From contig JAGTAM010000387.1 in assembly GCA_023422485.1 (NCBI GenBank), positions 1 through 10,875 on the forward strand: a DNA stretch of 10,875 bases, given 5' to 3'. Below the pieces are notes generated by a model. It saw only the letters and a list, made by a program, of their open reading frames with translations. It was not told where the DNA came from and did not search any database. Position 1 is the first letter of the stretch. Every line of letters begins with the position of its first letter. A program made the translations under genes and the position numbers. Of the stretch, positions 1-6,687 are shown one piece after another. Source of the stretch: Pseudomonadota bacterium (GTDB taxonomy: Bacteria > Pseudomonadota > Alphaproteobacteria > Rhizobiales > Beijerinckiaceae).

Positions 1-1
1 G

Positions 2-376
2 ATGGTCGCGGCACCTGCCCCGCCGTTGGATACCGTGGTCGTCCCGGCCGAGCCGCGTCCCGCCGCGCCGCTGGTGGAGCGGGCGGCCTTCGTCGGCATC
101 TGGGGGCCGAATTCGGTCGCCTGTGGCCAGCGCCAGCGCCGCCGCGGCTTCCTGCCCGCCACCATCACGGAGGACGGCGCCAAGGCCGGGCGCACCGTCT
201 GCCGCTTCCGCAACAACCGCCGCGAGGGCAGCGCCTGGACCATGGCCGCCGATTGCAGCGAGCGCGGCCGCCGCTGGACCTCCCAGGTCCGCCTCCTCGT
301 CGAGCATGACCGGCTCACCTGGAGCAGCGGCAAGGGCCAAGCGAACTACATCCGCTGCAGCCGCAAATCCGATTGA
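2..376 (+). CDS. Small hypothetical protein with four cysteines (probably 5'-partial)
   Basis: I do not recognise a named family with confidence. The visible 124 residues begin with a Pro/Ala/Val-rich stretch (about 1-26) that looks like a linker, followed by a compact domain of about 90 residues (about 30-120). The domain opens with FVGIWGP and has cysteines at 41, 67, 85 and 119, plus tryptophans at 34, 79, 92 and 107. Four spaced cysteines behind a low-complexity linker fit an exported or membrane-anchored domain with two disulfides, but this is inference. Similar short proteins of unknown function are common in Rhizobiales, from memory. The ATG at position 2 lies at the window edge and no ribosome-binding site can be seen, so the true start and any signal peptide are probably upstream. 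It ends in TGA and converges on the minus-strand PNPOx-like gene 50 bp away. Confidence 0.6.
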   Translation: MVAAPAPPLDTVVVPAEPRPAAPLVERAAFVGIWGPNSVACGQRQRRRGFLPATITEDGAKAGRTVCRFRNNRREGSAWTMAADCSERGRRWTSQVRLLVEHDRLTWSSGKGQANYIRCSRKSD

Positions 377-426
377 CGACGCTCGATCGCGTTGTGTGTG
401 CATCACCTTTTTTTGAAAGCCGGCGG

Positions 427-1368
427 CTACCTTTCGGGACGATGCGCCAGCGCATCGGCGGCAAACCGCAGCCGCAGCGCGCCGGCCCGGAACACGACCC
501 GCTCCGGCACGAACCGCCACAGGCGCTCGGCGCGTTCGCTCCGTTCCTCCTCTGCCAAATCGAGCACGATCTCTGTGCGCCCGCTCATCTGCAGCAGATC
601 GCCGGTCGCAAAATCCGGAAAGACGAGGCCCGCCCGTGGGTTCTCCAACATGTTGCCGAGAGTGTTGAAGCAGCGATTTCCGGAATAGTCGGGGATCGTG
701 AGTCGGCCGTCGGCTCCGATCCGCACGAAGCCGGCCGGACCGCCCCGATGTGAGACATCGACCTGCCATCCGCCATCTGCCGCCTCGACGGCGCTCGCGA
801 CGAAGAATGTCTCGGCTGCCGCGATCGCTGCCCGCGCCGCCGCGTCGAGCCGGTCCGACACGCGAGGGTGCGGCCGGGATTCGCGCAGCCGGTCCGGATC
901 CATCTCATGCCGAATGCGGATGTATTGCGGACAATTGCCGAAGCTCTGCTCCACGCGGATCGCGAACCCCTCCGGACCGCTCCGCTCGATCCGTCCGTTC
1001 AGGCGGTTGCGACGGCGCGTGGCCAGCTCGATCCCGAGCAGGCCCACACCCGCCCCGTCCCCTAATCCCGCTTCGGCGGGATCGTCGGCATCGCGCGACG
1101 CCTCCACCTGGAGGTGAAGCGGGTCCGGTGCGTGGAGGAAGCCCGGCGCACCCTCGCGCAGAGTCGCCCAGGGGCGCCCCTCCCCATCCACGCTGCCCAG
1201 CACCGCGAACGGCAGAAGCGGAAAGAAGGCCCGGTGCTGCTCGTTCAGGTAATCGCGGATCATCCGCGGTCCGAGTTCCGCCATCCGCCCGGCGATGCCG
1301 ACATGCTCCTGCATCGCCACCTCGCCCCGGTGCCAGGGCGAGGATGAGGCTGCGGCCTGCGCGCTCAT
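427..1368 (-). CDS. Pyridoxamine 5'-phosphate oxidase-fold family protein (substrate unknown)
   Basis: The 313-residue protein has two related lobes. The first (about 45-150) contains PFAVLGSVDGEGRPWA and, later, GIELATRRRNRLNGR and QSFGNCPQYI. The second (about 185-265) contains FFVASA, VDVSHRGG, LTIPDYSGN, FNTLGN, NPRAGLVFPDF and TGDLLQMSG. These motifs mark the flavin-binding split-barrel family annotated as pyridoxamine 5'-phosphate oxidase-like. Relatives are sometimes fused at the C-terminus to a ferredoxin-reductase module, which is absent here. Real PNPOx activity is not implied. The start is the ATG at 1368, preceded by GGGAGG six bases upstream. Its first bases overlap the GST stop codon as ATGA, so the two are probably translationally coupled. 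The same frame stays open far upstream through the GST gene (to 2313), but that extension is a shadow. The stop is TAG. Confidence 0.85.
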   Translation of the reverse strand: MSAQAAASSSPWHRGEVAMQEHVGIAGRMAELGPRMIRDYLNEQHRAFFPLLPFAVLGSVDGEGRPWATLREGAPGFLHAPDPLHLQVEASRDADDPAEAGLGDGAGVGLLGIELATRRRNRLNGRIERSGPEGFAIRVEQSFGNCPQYIRIRHEMDPDRLRESRPHPRVSDRLDAAARAAIAAAETFFVASAVEAADGGWQVDVSHRGGPAGFVRIGADGRLTIPDYSGNRCFNTLGNMLENPRAGLVFPDFATGDLLQMSGRTEIVLDLAEEERSERAERLWRFVPERVVFRAGALRLRFAADALAHRPER

Positions 1369-1991
1369 TCCGAACCTCCCGCCGCGTTCAGGCCGACCGG
1401 CGAGGCCGGAAGCGCTTTGAACCCGGGCAGCGCCTCGATGCGGGCGAGCCACGCACGGACATGTCGGTAGGCCGCGAGATCGACATTCCCCTCGGGAGCG
1501 GCGGCGATGTAGCTGTAGAGCGCCACGTCGGCGATGGTCGGGCGCTCGGCGGCGAGCCAATCGCGCGCCGACAGCTCCGCATCGATCACCGCCAGGATCT
1601 GGTGGGCGCGGGCAATCACCTCCGCTGCATCGAAGCGGGCCCCGAACAGCGTGACGAGACGGGCGGCGCAGGGGCCGTAGGCAATGGGACCGGCCGCGAC
1701 CGAGAGCCAGCGCTGGACGCGCGCCGCCCCTTCCGCGTCCTCGGGCAGCCAGTCGCCGCGCCCGAGCTTCTTGGCGAGGTAGACGAGGATGGCGTTCGAA
1801 TCCGGCACGATCACGCCGTCGTCGTCGAGGACGGGAACCTGCCCGAACGAATTGATCGCCAGGAAGTCCGGCGAACGGTTCTGACCGCCGGCAAAGTCGA
1901 CCTCGACGGTCTCGAAGGGCTGGCCGAGCAGCGACAGGAACAGGCGCGCCCGGTGGGCGTGGCCCGAGAGCGTCAAGCTGTAGAGCTTCAT
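1365..1991 (-). CDS. Glutathione S-transferase family protein
   Basis: A 208-residue cytosolic GST, the usual size. The N-terminal thioredoxin-like domain (1-78) starts MKLYSLTLSGHAHRARLFL and has a Ser at position 9, where many bacterial GSTs place the glutathione-activating residue. The cis-proline motif GQVPVL is at 50-55, and the glutathione gamma-glutamyl binding motif appears as DSNAI at 64-68 (Asp-Ser instead of the commoner Glu-Ser). The all-helical C-terminal domain carries the N-capping/hydrophobic staple motif PTIADVALYSYI (151-162). It presumably conjugates or reduces electrophilic substrates with glutathione, but the substrate cannot be read from sequence. It is the first gene of a two-gene unit with the downstream PNPOx-like gene (ATGA overlap) and is divergent from the LysR gene, which probably controls it. 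GGAG lies about nine bases before the ATG. Confidence 0.92.
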   Translation of the reverse strand: MKLYSLTLSGHAHRARLFLSLLGQPFETVEVDFAGGQNRSPDFLAINSFGQVPVLDDDGVIVPDSNAILVYLAKKLGRGDWLPEDAEGAARVQRWLSVAAGPIAYGPCAARLVTLFGARFDAAEVIARAHQILAVIDAELSARDWLAAERPTIADVALYSYIAAAPEGNVDLAAYRHVRAWLARIEALPGFKALPASPVGLNAAGGSE

Positions 1992-2005
1992 GGGGTGTCT
2001 CCGCG

Positions 2006-2021
2006 AGCCGCTGGAGCGGCT
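2006..2021 (-). promoter_or_regulatory. Small hairpin in the GST leader
   Basis: AGCCGC and GCGGCT form a perfect 6-bp inverted repeat around a 4-base loop, just upstream of the GST Shine-Dalgarno sequence and ending about 15 bases from the ATG. In RNA it would be a stable GC hairpin beside the ribosome-binding site. It could affect mRNA stability or translation, or be chance in GC-rich DNA. Confidence 0.25.
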
Positions 2022-2074
2022 GTGGACCGATCACACTCTCTCTAGGCAGCGAGGTGAACCGCCATAATCGACAA

Positions 2075-2103
2075 GCCACTGTTGCGCTGTACGGAACAAT
2101 GGC
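2075..2103. promoter_or_regulatory. Candidate LysR-type operator (T-N11-A dyad) in the divergent GST/LysR promoter
   Basis: The arms GCCACTGTT and AACAATGGC flank 11 bases and match at eight of nine positions; only the C/A pair at 2079/2099 fails. The core TGTT-N11-AACA (2080-2098) is the classical T-N11-A LysR box, and the spacer adds an inner CG/CG pair (2085-2086 with 2092-2093). It lies 41 bp before the LysR ATG and about 84 bp before the GST ATG, where an autoregulating LTTR with a divergent target normally binds. Binding is inferred from pattern and position. Confidence 0.7.
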
Positions 2104-2130
2104 CACTCTGCTCGCCAGGAAAGGGCGTTT

Positions 2131-2136
2131 GGAGGG
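2131..2136 (+). promoter_or_regulatory. Ribosome-binding site deciding the LysR start
   Basis: GGAGGG is positioned seven to eight bases before the ATG at 2144. It favours that start over the in-frame ATG at 2099, which falls inside the operator dyad, and over the open frame from 2054. Confidence 0.7.
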
Positions 2137-2143
2137 AGCTGTC

Positions 2144-3049
2144 ATGGATCGGCTGCAGGGAATGCGCGTGTTCGTGCGGGTGGCCGAGAGTGGCGGCTTC
2201 GCCGGAGCGGCCCGCGCGCTCGGCATGAGTCCGGCCGCCGTCACCCGTGCCGTCGCGGCGCTCGAAGCCGCCATCGGCGCGCGGCTGTTCATCCGCACCA
2301 CGCGCTCGGTCAAGCTGACGGAAGCGGGCGGGCGCTATCTCGAGGATTGCCGCCGGATCCTGTCCGAGATCGCGGAGGCCGAGGCTGCCGCCGCCGGTTC
2401 GACCGCGACGCCGTCCGGTGTGTTGACGCTGACGGCGCCGGTGCATTTCGGCCGCCTCTACGTTCTACCGGTGGTGACCGACTATCTTGCGCGCCATCCG
2501 GCCGTGTCGATCCGCGCGCTGTTCCTCGACCGGATCGTCAACATGATCGAGGAGGGCCTCGATGTCGGCGTGCGGATCGGGCACCTCGCCGATTCCGGGC
2601 TTAGCGCGATCCGCGTCGGCAGTGTCCGCCGGGTCGTCTGCGCCGCGCCGAGCTATCTCGAGCGGCACGGCGCGCCCAAAACGCCCCGCGACCTGCGCGA
2701 ATACGCGGTGATCGGCACGTCGAACCCCGGCGCACTGCCGGAATGGCGGTTCGGACCCGAGCGGCGCATCGTGGTCGCGGTCCATCCCCGGCTCACCTGC
2801 AACACCGTGGATGCGGCGCTCGCCGCGGCCCTCGACGGGTGGGGGATCGTGCGGCTGCTGTCCTATCAGGTCGCGCCGGCGGTGGCGGAGGGGCGGCTGC
2901 GTATCCTGCTCAGCGACGACGAGGAGGCGCCGGTCCCGATCCACGTGGTGAGTCCCGAGGGGCGGCGGGCCCCGGCCAAGACCCGCGCCTTCATCGATCT
3001 CGCCGCGGCGCGGCTGCGGGCCGATCCGCGGGTGAACCCGACGGGGTGA
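2144..3049 (+). CDS. LysR-type transcriptional regulator
   Basis: A 301-residue LTTR, the usual length. The N-terminal winged helix-turn-helix spans about 1-60: MRVFVRVAESGGFAGAARAL, then SPAAVTRAVAALE (recognition helix), then LFIRTTRSVKLTEAG (wing). A linker helix ending near residue 85 leads to a periplasmic-binding-protein-like effector domain starting at GVLTLTAPVHFGRLY. The pattern resembles the CrgA/DsdC-like branch of LTTRs that often sit beside divergent oxidoreductase or detoxification genes. The start at 2144 is chosen because GGAGGG precedes it and the first residues MDRLQGMRVFV match the family. It is transcribed away from the GST gene across a 152-bp gap that holds a T-N11-A dyad. 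It most likely autoregulates and controls the GST-PNPOx unit in response to an unknown small molecule. Control of the convergent nitrate operon is less likely because that operon's promoter lies beyond the right window edge. Confidence 0.92.
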   Translation: MDRLQGMRVFVRVAESGGFAGAARALGMSPAAVTRAVAALEAAIGARLFIRTTRSVKLTEAGGRYLEDCRRILSEIAEAEAAAAGSTATPSGVLTLTAPVHFGRLYVLPVVTDYLARHPAVSIRALFLDRIVNMIEEGLDVGVRIGHLADSGLSAIRVGSVRRVVCAAPSYLERHGAPKTPRDLREYAVIGTSNPGALPEWRFGPERRIVVAVHPRLTCNTVDAALAAALDGWGIVRLLSYQVAPAVAEGRLRILLSDDEEAPVPIHVVSPEGRRAPAKTRAFIDLAAARLRADPRVNPTG

Positions 3050-3082
3050 GGCGCGGGGCCGCAAGCTCAGGTCGACACGGAT

Positions 3083-3094
3083 CGCCCATGGGCG
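3083..3094. repeat. 12-bp perfect palindrome
   Basis: CGCCCATGGGCG is fully self-complementary and lies 33 bp past the LysR stop. No T-run follows, so it is not a clear terminator. It may be chance. Confidence 0.3.
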
Positions 3095-3122
3095 CGGCGG
3101 TGGAGCCACAAGATCGGGAAAC

Positions 3123-3265
3123 CCGTCATTCCGGGGCGCCGGAGGCGAATCCGGACCCTTAGGGGCGCGCCGGAGGCGTGCAATCCATGACTGGCCTCGA
3201 CAGCAGGTTTCGGCGTCGCATCGCGGGTGGATTCCGGGTTCCGCTGCGCGGCCCCGGAATGACGG
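3123..3265. repeat. Mosaic REP/BIME-like intergenic element with a 15-bp terminal inverted repeat
   Basis: CCGTCATTCCGGGGC at 3123-3137 is the exact reverse complement of 3251-3265. Three smaller hairpins lie inside: TCCGG-CGCC-loop-GGCG-CCGGA (3130-3155), CGCC-GGA-GGCG (3168-3178), and ATTCCGGG with CCCGGAAT (3231-3260) enclosing CCGC-TGC-GCGG. A 12-bp direct repeat, GCGCCGGAGGCG, occurs at 3136 and 3167. This is typical of dispersed extragenic palindromes; similar CCCCGGAATGAC units are common between genes in Methylobacterium and Bradyrhizobium, from memory. It lies between two convergent genes and could protect 3' ends or end transcription. No T-run is present and no transposase is encoded. 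Confidence 0.75.
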
Positions 3266-3278
3266 CGGGACCGATGCT

Positions 3279-4886
3279 TCAGTACACGTCGGCCTGGTAG
3301 CGCCCGGCCTTCTTCAGGGCGGCGAGATAGGCCACGGCCTCGTCGGGGTTCTTCCCCCCGTGCTGCGCGGCGACGTCGATGATCGCGCGCTCCACGTCCT
3401 TGGCCATGCGCTTGGCATCGCCGCAGACGTAGAAGTGGGCGCCGCCCTCCAGCCACTTCCACAATTCGGCGCCGTTCTCGCGCATCCGGTCCTGCACGTA
3501 GGTCTTCTCCGTGCCGTCGCGCGACCAAGCGAGCGAGAGGCGGGTCAGCACTTTCTCGTCCTTCAGGCCGTTCAGCTCGTCCTTGTAGAAGAAGTCGGTC
3601 GCCTGCCGCTGGTGGCCGTAGAACAGCCAGTTGCGGCCGGGCGCCTTCGTCGCCGCGCGCTCGCGCAGGAAGGAGCGGAACGGCGCGACGCCGGTGCCGG
3701 GACCGCACATGATCACGTCCTTGCCCGGATCCTCCGGCAGGCCGAAGCCGTGCGCCTTCTGCAGGTAGATCCGGACCTTGGTCTGCTCAGGGATACGCTC
3801 GCCGAGATGCGTGGATGCCACGCCGAGGCGCAGGCGCGAGCGGTGGTTGTAGCGCACCGCATCGACCGTGAGGGAGACGCGGCCGGCATCCATCTTCGGC
3901 GAGGACGAGATCGAGTAGAGCCGCGGCTGCAACTCATCGAGCGCCTCCAGGAACACCTCGGCGTCGGGCCGCGCGCCGGGGAACTTGTGGAGCGCGCCGA
4001 GCACGTCGAGATAGGCGGCATCGCCGTCCGGATCCTCGCCCGCGGCCAGCGCCTGCGCCTTCTTGCGCGCCTCGCCCGAGGTCAGCAGCGACAGGAGCTG
4101 GTAGAGGTTGTCCGGCGCCGAGCCGAGGGAATAGTCGGTGAGCAGCCGGTCGCGCAGCGTCTTGCCGCCGATCTTCCGCTCGGGGCGCGTGCCGAGTTCG
4201 GCGATCACCGCATCGACGAGGGCCGGAGCGTTGGCCGGAAACAGGCCAAGGGAATCGCCGGCCTCGTACTCGATCGGCGTGTCCCTCAGGTCGATCTCGA
4301 TGTGCCAGGTCTCCTTCTCGCCGCCGGGCGCGTTGAGGCGCGTGCGGGAGAGGAAGGTCGCCTCGACCGGGTTCTCGCGGCAATAGCCCAGCGGCCCGAG
4401 TTCCGGCTCCTTCCTGGGCGCGTCGCCCTCGTCCTTCTTCGCGGATGCCGCCGGGCCGCCCGCGGCGCCGAACTCCTCGTCCAGCTTCTTCAGCATCCGC
4501 AGCGTTTCCTTGCCGCCGGGCTGGCAGAGGTTCAGCCGCTCCTCGCTCTTGAGGAAGATCGCGTTGGCGTAGTCGGCGCAATTGTAGCCGCACTGGCCGC
4601 AATCCTGCTGGGCCATGGCGGCCATCAGCTTCTGCGGCTCGGACTTGTCCTTGGCGAGGTCCATGCGGTCGCCGATCGGCATCGACGGGTCGTGCCAGGG
4701 CGCGTCGTCGTTGTCGGCGAGCTTGGGACCTGTCGAGGGCGCTTCGCCGGGGGCGAGGGCCGTGGCGCCCTCGACCGCCGGGCCGAGCAGCGCGGCGAAG
4801 TAGCCGGACAGCCAGGAGCGCTGGTCGGCGTTGAAGGGGGCGCTCTCGGGGATGAGAACGAGCGGGGGCGCGACGTGCTGGGTCAT
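3279..4886 (-). CDS. CysJ-like NADPH/FAD reductase with an N-terminal 4Fe-4S motif in place of the FMN domain
   Basis: The 535-residue protein is a cytosolic electron carrier, usually annotated sulfite reductase flavoprotein alpha subunit. The N-terminus has FNADQRSWLSGYFAALLG (18-35), then a four-cysteine motif C-x2-C-x3-C-x17-C (C96, C99, C103, C121, ending CQPGG) of the Rnf/CO-dehydrogenase 4Fe-4S type. The FAD-binding domain of CysJ/cytochrome P450 reductase type follows: DSLGLFPAN (211-219), RLYSISSS (322-329), GVAST (355-359). Next is the nucleotide domain: CGPGTGVAPFRSF (394-406), FYGHQR, YVCGDAKRMAKDV (486-498). SRD (455-457) with K461, Y463 and Q465 matches the 2'-phosphate-binding set of NADPH enzymes, and the C-terminal Tyr535 (QADVY) matches E. 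coli CysJ. No flavodoxin/FMN domain is present. It is the last operon gene and its ATG overlaps the NirA stop (ATGA). The context argues that it feeds electrons to NirA rather than to a sulfite reductase; this is inference. Confidence 0.85.
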   Translation of the reverse strand: MTQHVAPPLVLIPESAPFNADQRSWLSGYFAALLGPAVEGATALAPGEAPSTGPKLADNDDAPWHDPSMPIGDRMDLAKDKSEPQKLMAAMAQQDCGQCGYNCADYANAIFLKSEERLNLCQPGGKETLRMLKKLDEEFGAAGGPAASAKKDEGDAPRKEPELGPLGYCRENPVEATFLSRTRLNAPGGEKETWHIEIDLRDTPIEYEAGDSLGLFPANAPALVDAVIAELGTRPERKIGGKTLRDRLLTDYSLGSAPDNLYQLLSLLTSGEARKKAQALAAGEDPDGDAAYLDVLGALHKFPGARPDAEVFLEALDELQPRLYSISSSPKMDAGRVSLTVDAVRYNHRSRLRLGVASTHLGERIPEQTKVRIYLQKAHGFGLPEDPGKDVIMCGPGTGVAPFRSFLRERAATKAPGRNWLFYGHQRQATDFFYKDELNGLKDEKVLTRLSLAWSRDGTEKTYVQDRMRENGAELWKWLEGGAHFYVCGDAKRMAKDVERAIIDVAAQHGGKNPDEAVAYLAALKKAGRYQADVY

Positions 4887-6676
4887 GCGGCGGCCTTGAG
4901 GGCGGGTTGGTCTTCGGCGGCGTCGCGCAGGGCCTCGGGGCCGGTGCGCGCGGTGAAGGCCTGGAAGCTTTCCTCCGGGCCCTGGCGGCGGGCGAGATAG
5001 GCGTTGAGCAGGGCCTCGACGCGGGACGGCGCGTCCTCGGCTTTGACCGCCTTCCAGATCTCGGTGCCGATCTTCGGATTCTCGGCGAAACCGCCGCCGA
5101 CGACGATGTCGTAGCCCTCGACGGTGTCGCCTTCCTCCGAGACGACGACCTTGGCGCCGATGAGCCCGATATCGCCGATGTAGTGCTGAGCGCAGCTATG
5201 GTGGCAGCCGGTGAGGTGGACGTTCACCGGCACGTCGAGAGCGGGCACGGTGCGCTCGACGTGGTCGGCGATGATCATCGCGTGGCCCTTGGTGTCGGAG
5301 GCGGCGAACTTGCAGCCGCGGGCACCGGTGCAGGCCACGAGCCCGGAGCGGATGCCGGCGGCCTTGATGGTGAGGCCGAGCGCTTCCACGCGGGCCTCCA
5401 CCTCCGCCACCTTCGCGTCCGGCACGCCGGAAAAGATGAAGTTCTGCCAGACCGTCATGCGGATCTGGCCGTCGCCGCACTCGGCCGCGATCGCCGCCAG
5501 CCCGCGCATCTGGTCGGTGGTCATCTTGCCGACGGGCAATACCACGCCGACCCAGTTCAGGCCGGGCTGGACCTGCTTGTGCACGCCCACGTGGCTGAAG
5601 CGGTCGGTCGGCCGGCGGGGCGCGACATGGGCGGGATCGACCCGGTCGAGCTTGCGCCCGAGCTTTTCTTCGACGGCGGCGATGTACTTGTCGAAGCCCC
5701 AGGCGTCGAGGACGTACTTCATCCGGGCCTTGTTGCGGTTGGTCCGGTCGCCGTTCTCGATGAAGACCCGGATGATCGCGTCGGCCACACGGTTGCAGTC
5801 CGCAGGTCTCAGGACGATTCCGGTGGCGCGGGCCAGATCCTTGTGGCCGGAGATGCCGCCGAGCACGAGGCGCATCCAGACGCCCGGCGCGACCGCGGCC
5901 CCCTCCAGCACCTCGATCGCCTGGAAGCCGATGTCGTTCGTCTCCTCCAGGGCCGGCGTCACGCCGCCCCCGTCAAACGAGACGTTGAACTTGCGCGGCA
6001 GGCCGTAGAGCGAGCGGTCGTTCAGGATCCAGTTGTGCCAGGCCTTGGTGAGGGGCCGGGTATCCAGCAGTTCCCGCGCGTCGATGCCGGCGGCGGGCGA
6101 GCCGGTGACGTTGCGGATGTTGTCGGCGCCCGCGCCTTGCGCGGTCAGGCCGAGATCGGTCAGCCCGTCGAGGAAGGGCTGGGCGTGCTCGGGGGCGATC
6201 TCGCGCACCTGCAGGCCCGCGCGGGTGGTGACGTGGCTGTAGCCGCCGCCATGGGCGTCCGCGAGGTCGGCGATGCCGGCGAACTGCCAGTGGTTCAGGA
6301 TGCCGTTGGGCACCCGGATCCGGCACATGTAGGAGACTTGGTTCGGCGCAACCCAGAACATGCCGTGGTAGCGCCAGCGGAAATTGTCCTCGGGCTTGGG
6401 CTGCTTGCCGGTGGCGGCCTCCGCCTTCAGGCGATTGTGCCCGTCGAAGGGGTTCTCGGCGCGCTTCCACTTCTCCTGGTCGCACAGCTTGCCGCCCGCC
6501 TTCACGGTGCGCTCCTGCGCCTTGATGTGGATCGCGTCCGGCCCCGTGGGCTCGGCGGGCGGAGCGGAGGCGGCGCCCTGTCCGATCGCGAGTCCGCCGG
6601 TCATCCGCGCGGCGGCGATGCCCGAGGCGAAGCCTTCGAGATACCGCTTCTGCTCGGCGTTGAATTCGTCTGCCAT
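4883..6676 (-). CDS. nirA: Ferredoxin-type siroheme nitrite reductase (NirA)
   Basis: The 597-residue enzyme, of family length, should reduce nitrite to ammonium with six electrons in the cytosol. It has the repeated half-domain layout of nitrite/sulfite reductases: ferredoxin-like repeats near 95-165 and 360-430, each followed by a siroheme-binding domain. The coupled 4Fe-4S/siroheme ligands are visible: CTGARGC (C449, C455) and GCHHSC (C491, C495). NVTGSP (189-194), TRAGLQVREI (151-160) and VHKQVQPGLNWVG are also family motifs. The start is the ATG at 6676 (MADEFNAEQ), with GAGG five bases upstream; the longer open frame overlaps the preceding gene and is rejected. It sits 11 bp after the NirB-like oxidoreductase gene and overlaps the CysJ-like gene by ATGA. 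A ferredoxin-dependent sulfite reductase is the alternative, but the nitrate transporter genes in the same operon favour nitrite. Confidence 0.88.
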   Translation of the reverse strand: MADEFNAEQKRYLEGFASGIAAARMTGGLAIGQGAASAPPAEPTGPDAIHIKAQERTVKAGGKLCDQEKWKRAENPFDGHNRLKAEAATGKQPKPEDNFRWRYHGMFWVAPNQVSYMCRIRVPNGILNHWQFAGIADLADAHGGGYSHVTTRAGLQVREIAPEHAQPFLDGLTDLGLTAQGAGADNIRNVTGSPAAGIDARELLDTRPLTKAWHNWILNDRSLYGLPRKFNVSFDGGGVTPALEETNDIGFQAIEVLEGAAVAPGVWMRLVLGGISGHKDLARATGIVLRPADCNRVADAIIRVFIENGDRTNRNKARMKYVLDAWGFDKYIAAVEEKLGRKLDRVDPAHVAPRRPTDRFSHVGVHKQVQPGLNWVGVVLPVGKMTTDQMRGLAAIAAECGDGQIRMTVWQNFIFSGVPDAKVAEVEARVEALGLTIKAAGIRSGLVACTGARGCKFAASDTKGHAMIIADHVERTVPALDVPVNVHLTGCHHSCAQHYIGDIGLIGAKVVVSEEGDTVEGYDIVVGGGFAENPKIGTEIWKAVKAEDAPSRVEALLNAYLARRQGPEESFQAFTARTGPEALRDAAEDQPALKAAA

Positions 6677-6687
6677 CGCTGCCTCAC

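Noticed and set aside
377..426. Possible terminator between the convergent hypothetical and PNPOx-like genes (a run of seven T at about 412-418)
   Set aside because: The T-run is not preceded by a GC-rich stem on the plus strand. The GC inverted repeat AGCC-GGC-GGCT lies after it, and on the minus strand it is followed by A rather than T.
750..2045. 431-codon plus-strand open frame across PNPOx and GST
   Set aside because: Antisense Arg/Pro/Ala-rich shadow spanning two well-supported genes.
1992..2143. Sigma-70-like -35/-10 promoters for GST and LysR
   Set aside because: Only weak hexamers were found (for example GATTAT on the minus strand without a correctly spaced -35), not enough to name a promoter.
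427..2313. 628-codon minus-strand reading of the PNPOx-like gene
   Set aside because: Residues before the ATG at 1368 are an out-of-frame reading of the GST gene and promoter region. The ribosome-binding site and ATGA overlap fix the start at 1368.
3083..3094. CGCCCATGGGCG as a rho-independent terminator for LysR
   Set aside because: No loop in the perfect palindrome and no following T-run; kept only as a low-confidence palindrome.
3360..5000. 546-codon plus-strand open frame opposite the CysJ-like gene
   Set aside because: Antisense shadow, low complexity (Leu/Arg/Val/Ala-rich), no family motifs; the minus strand has a complete domain series.
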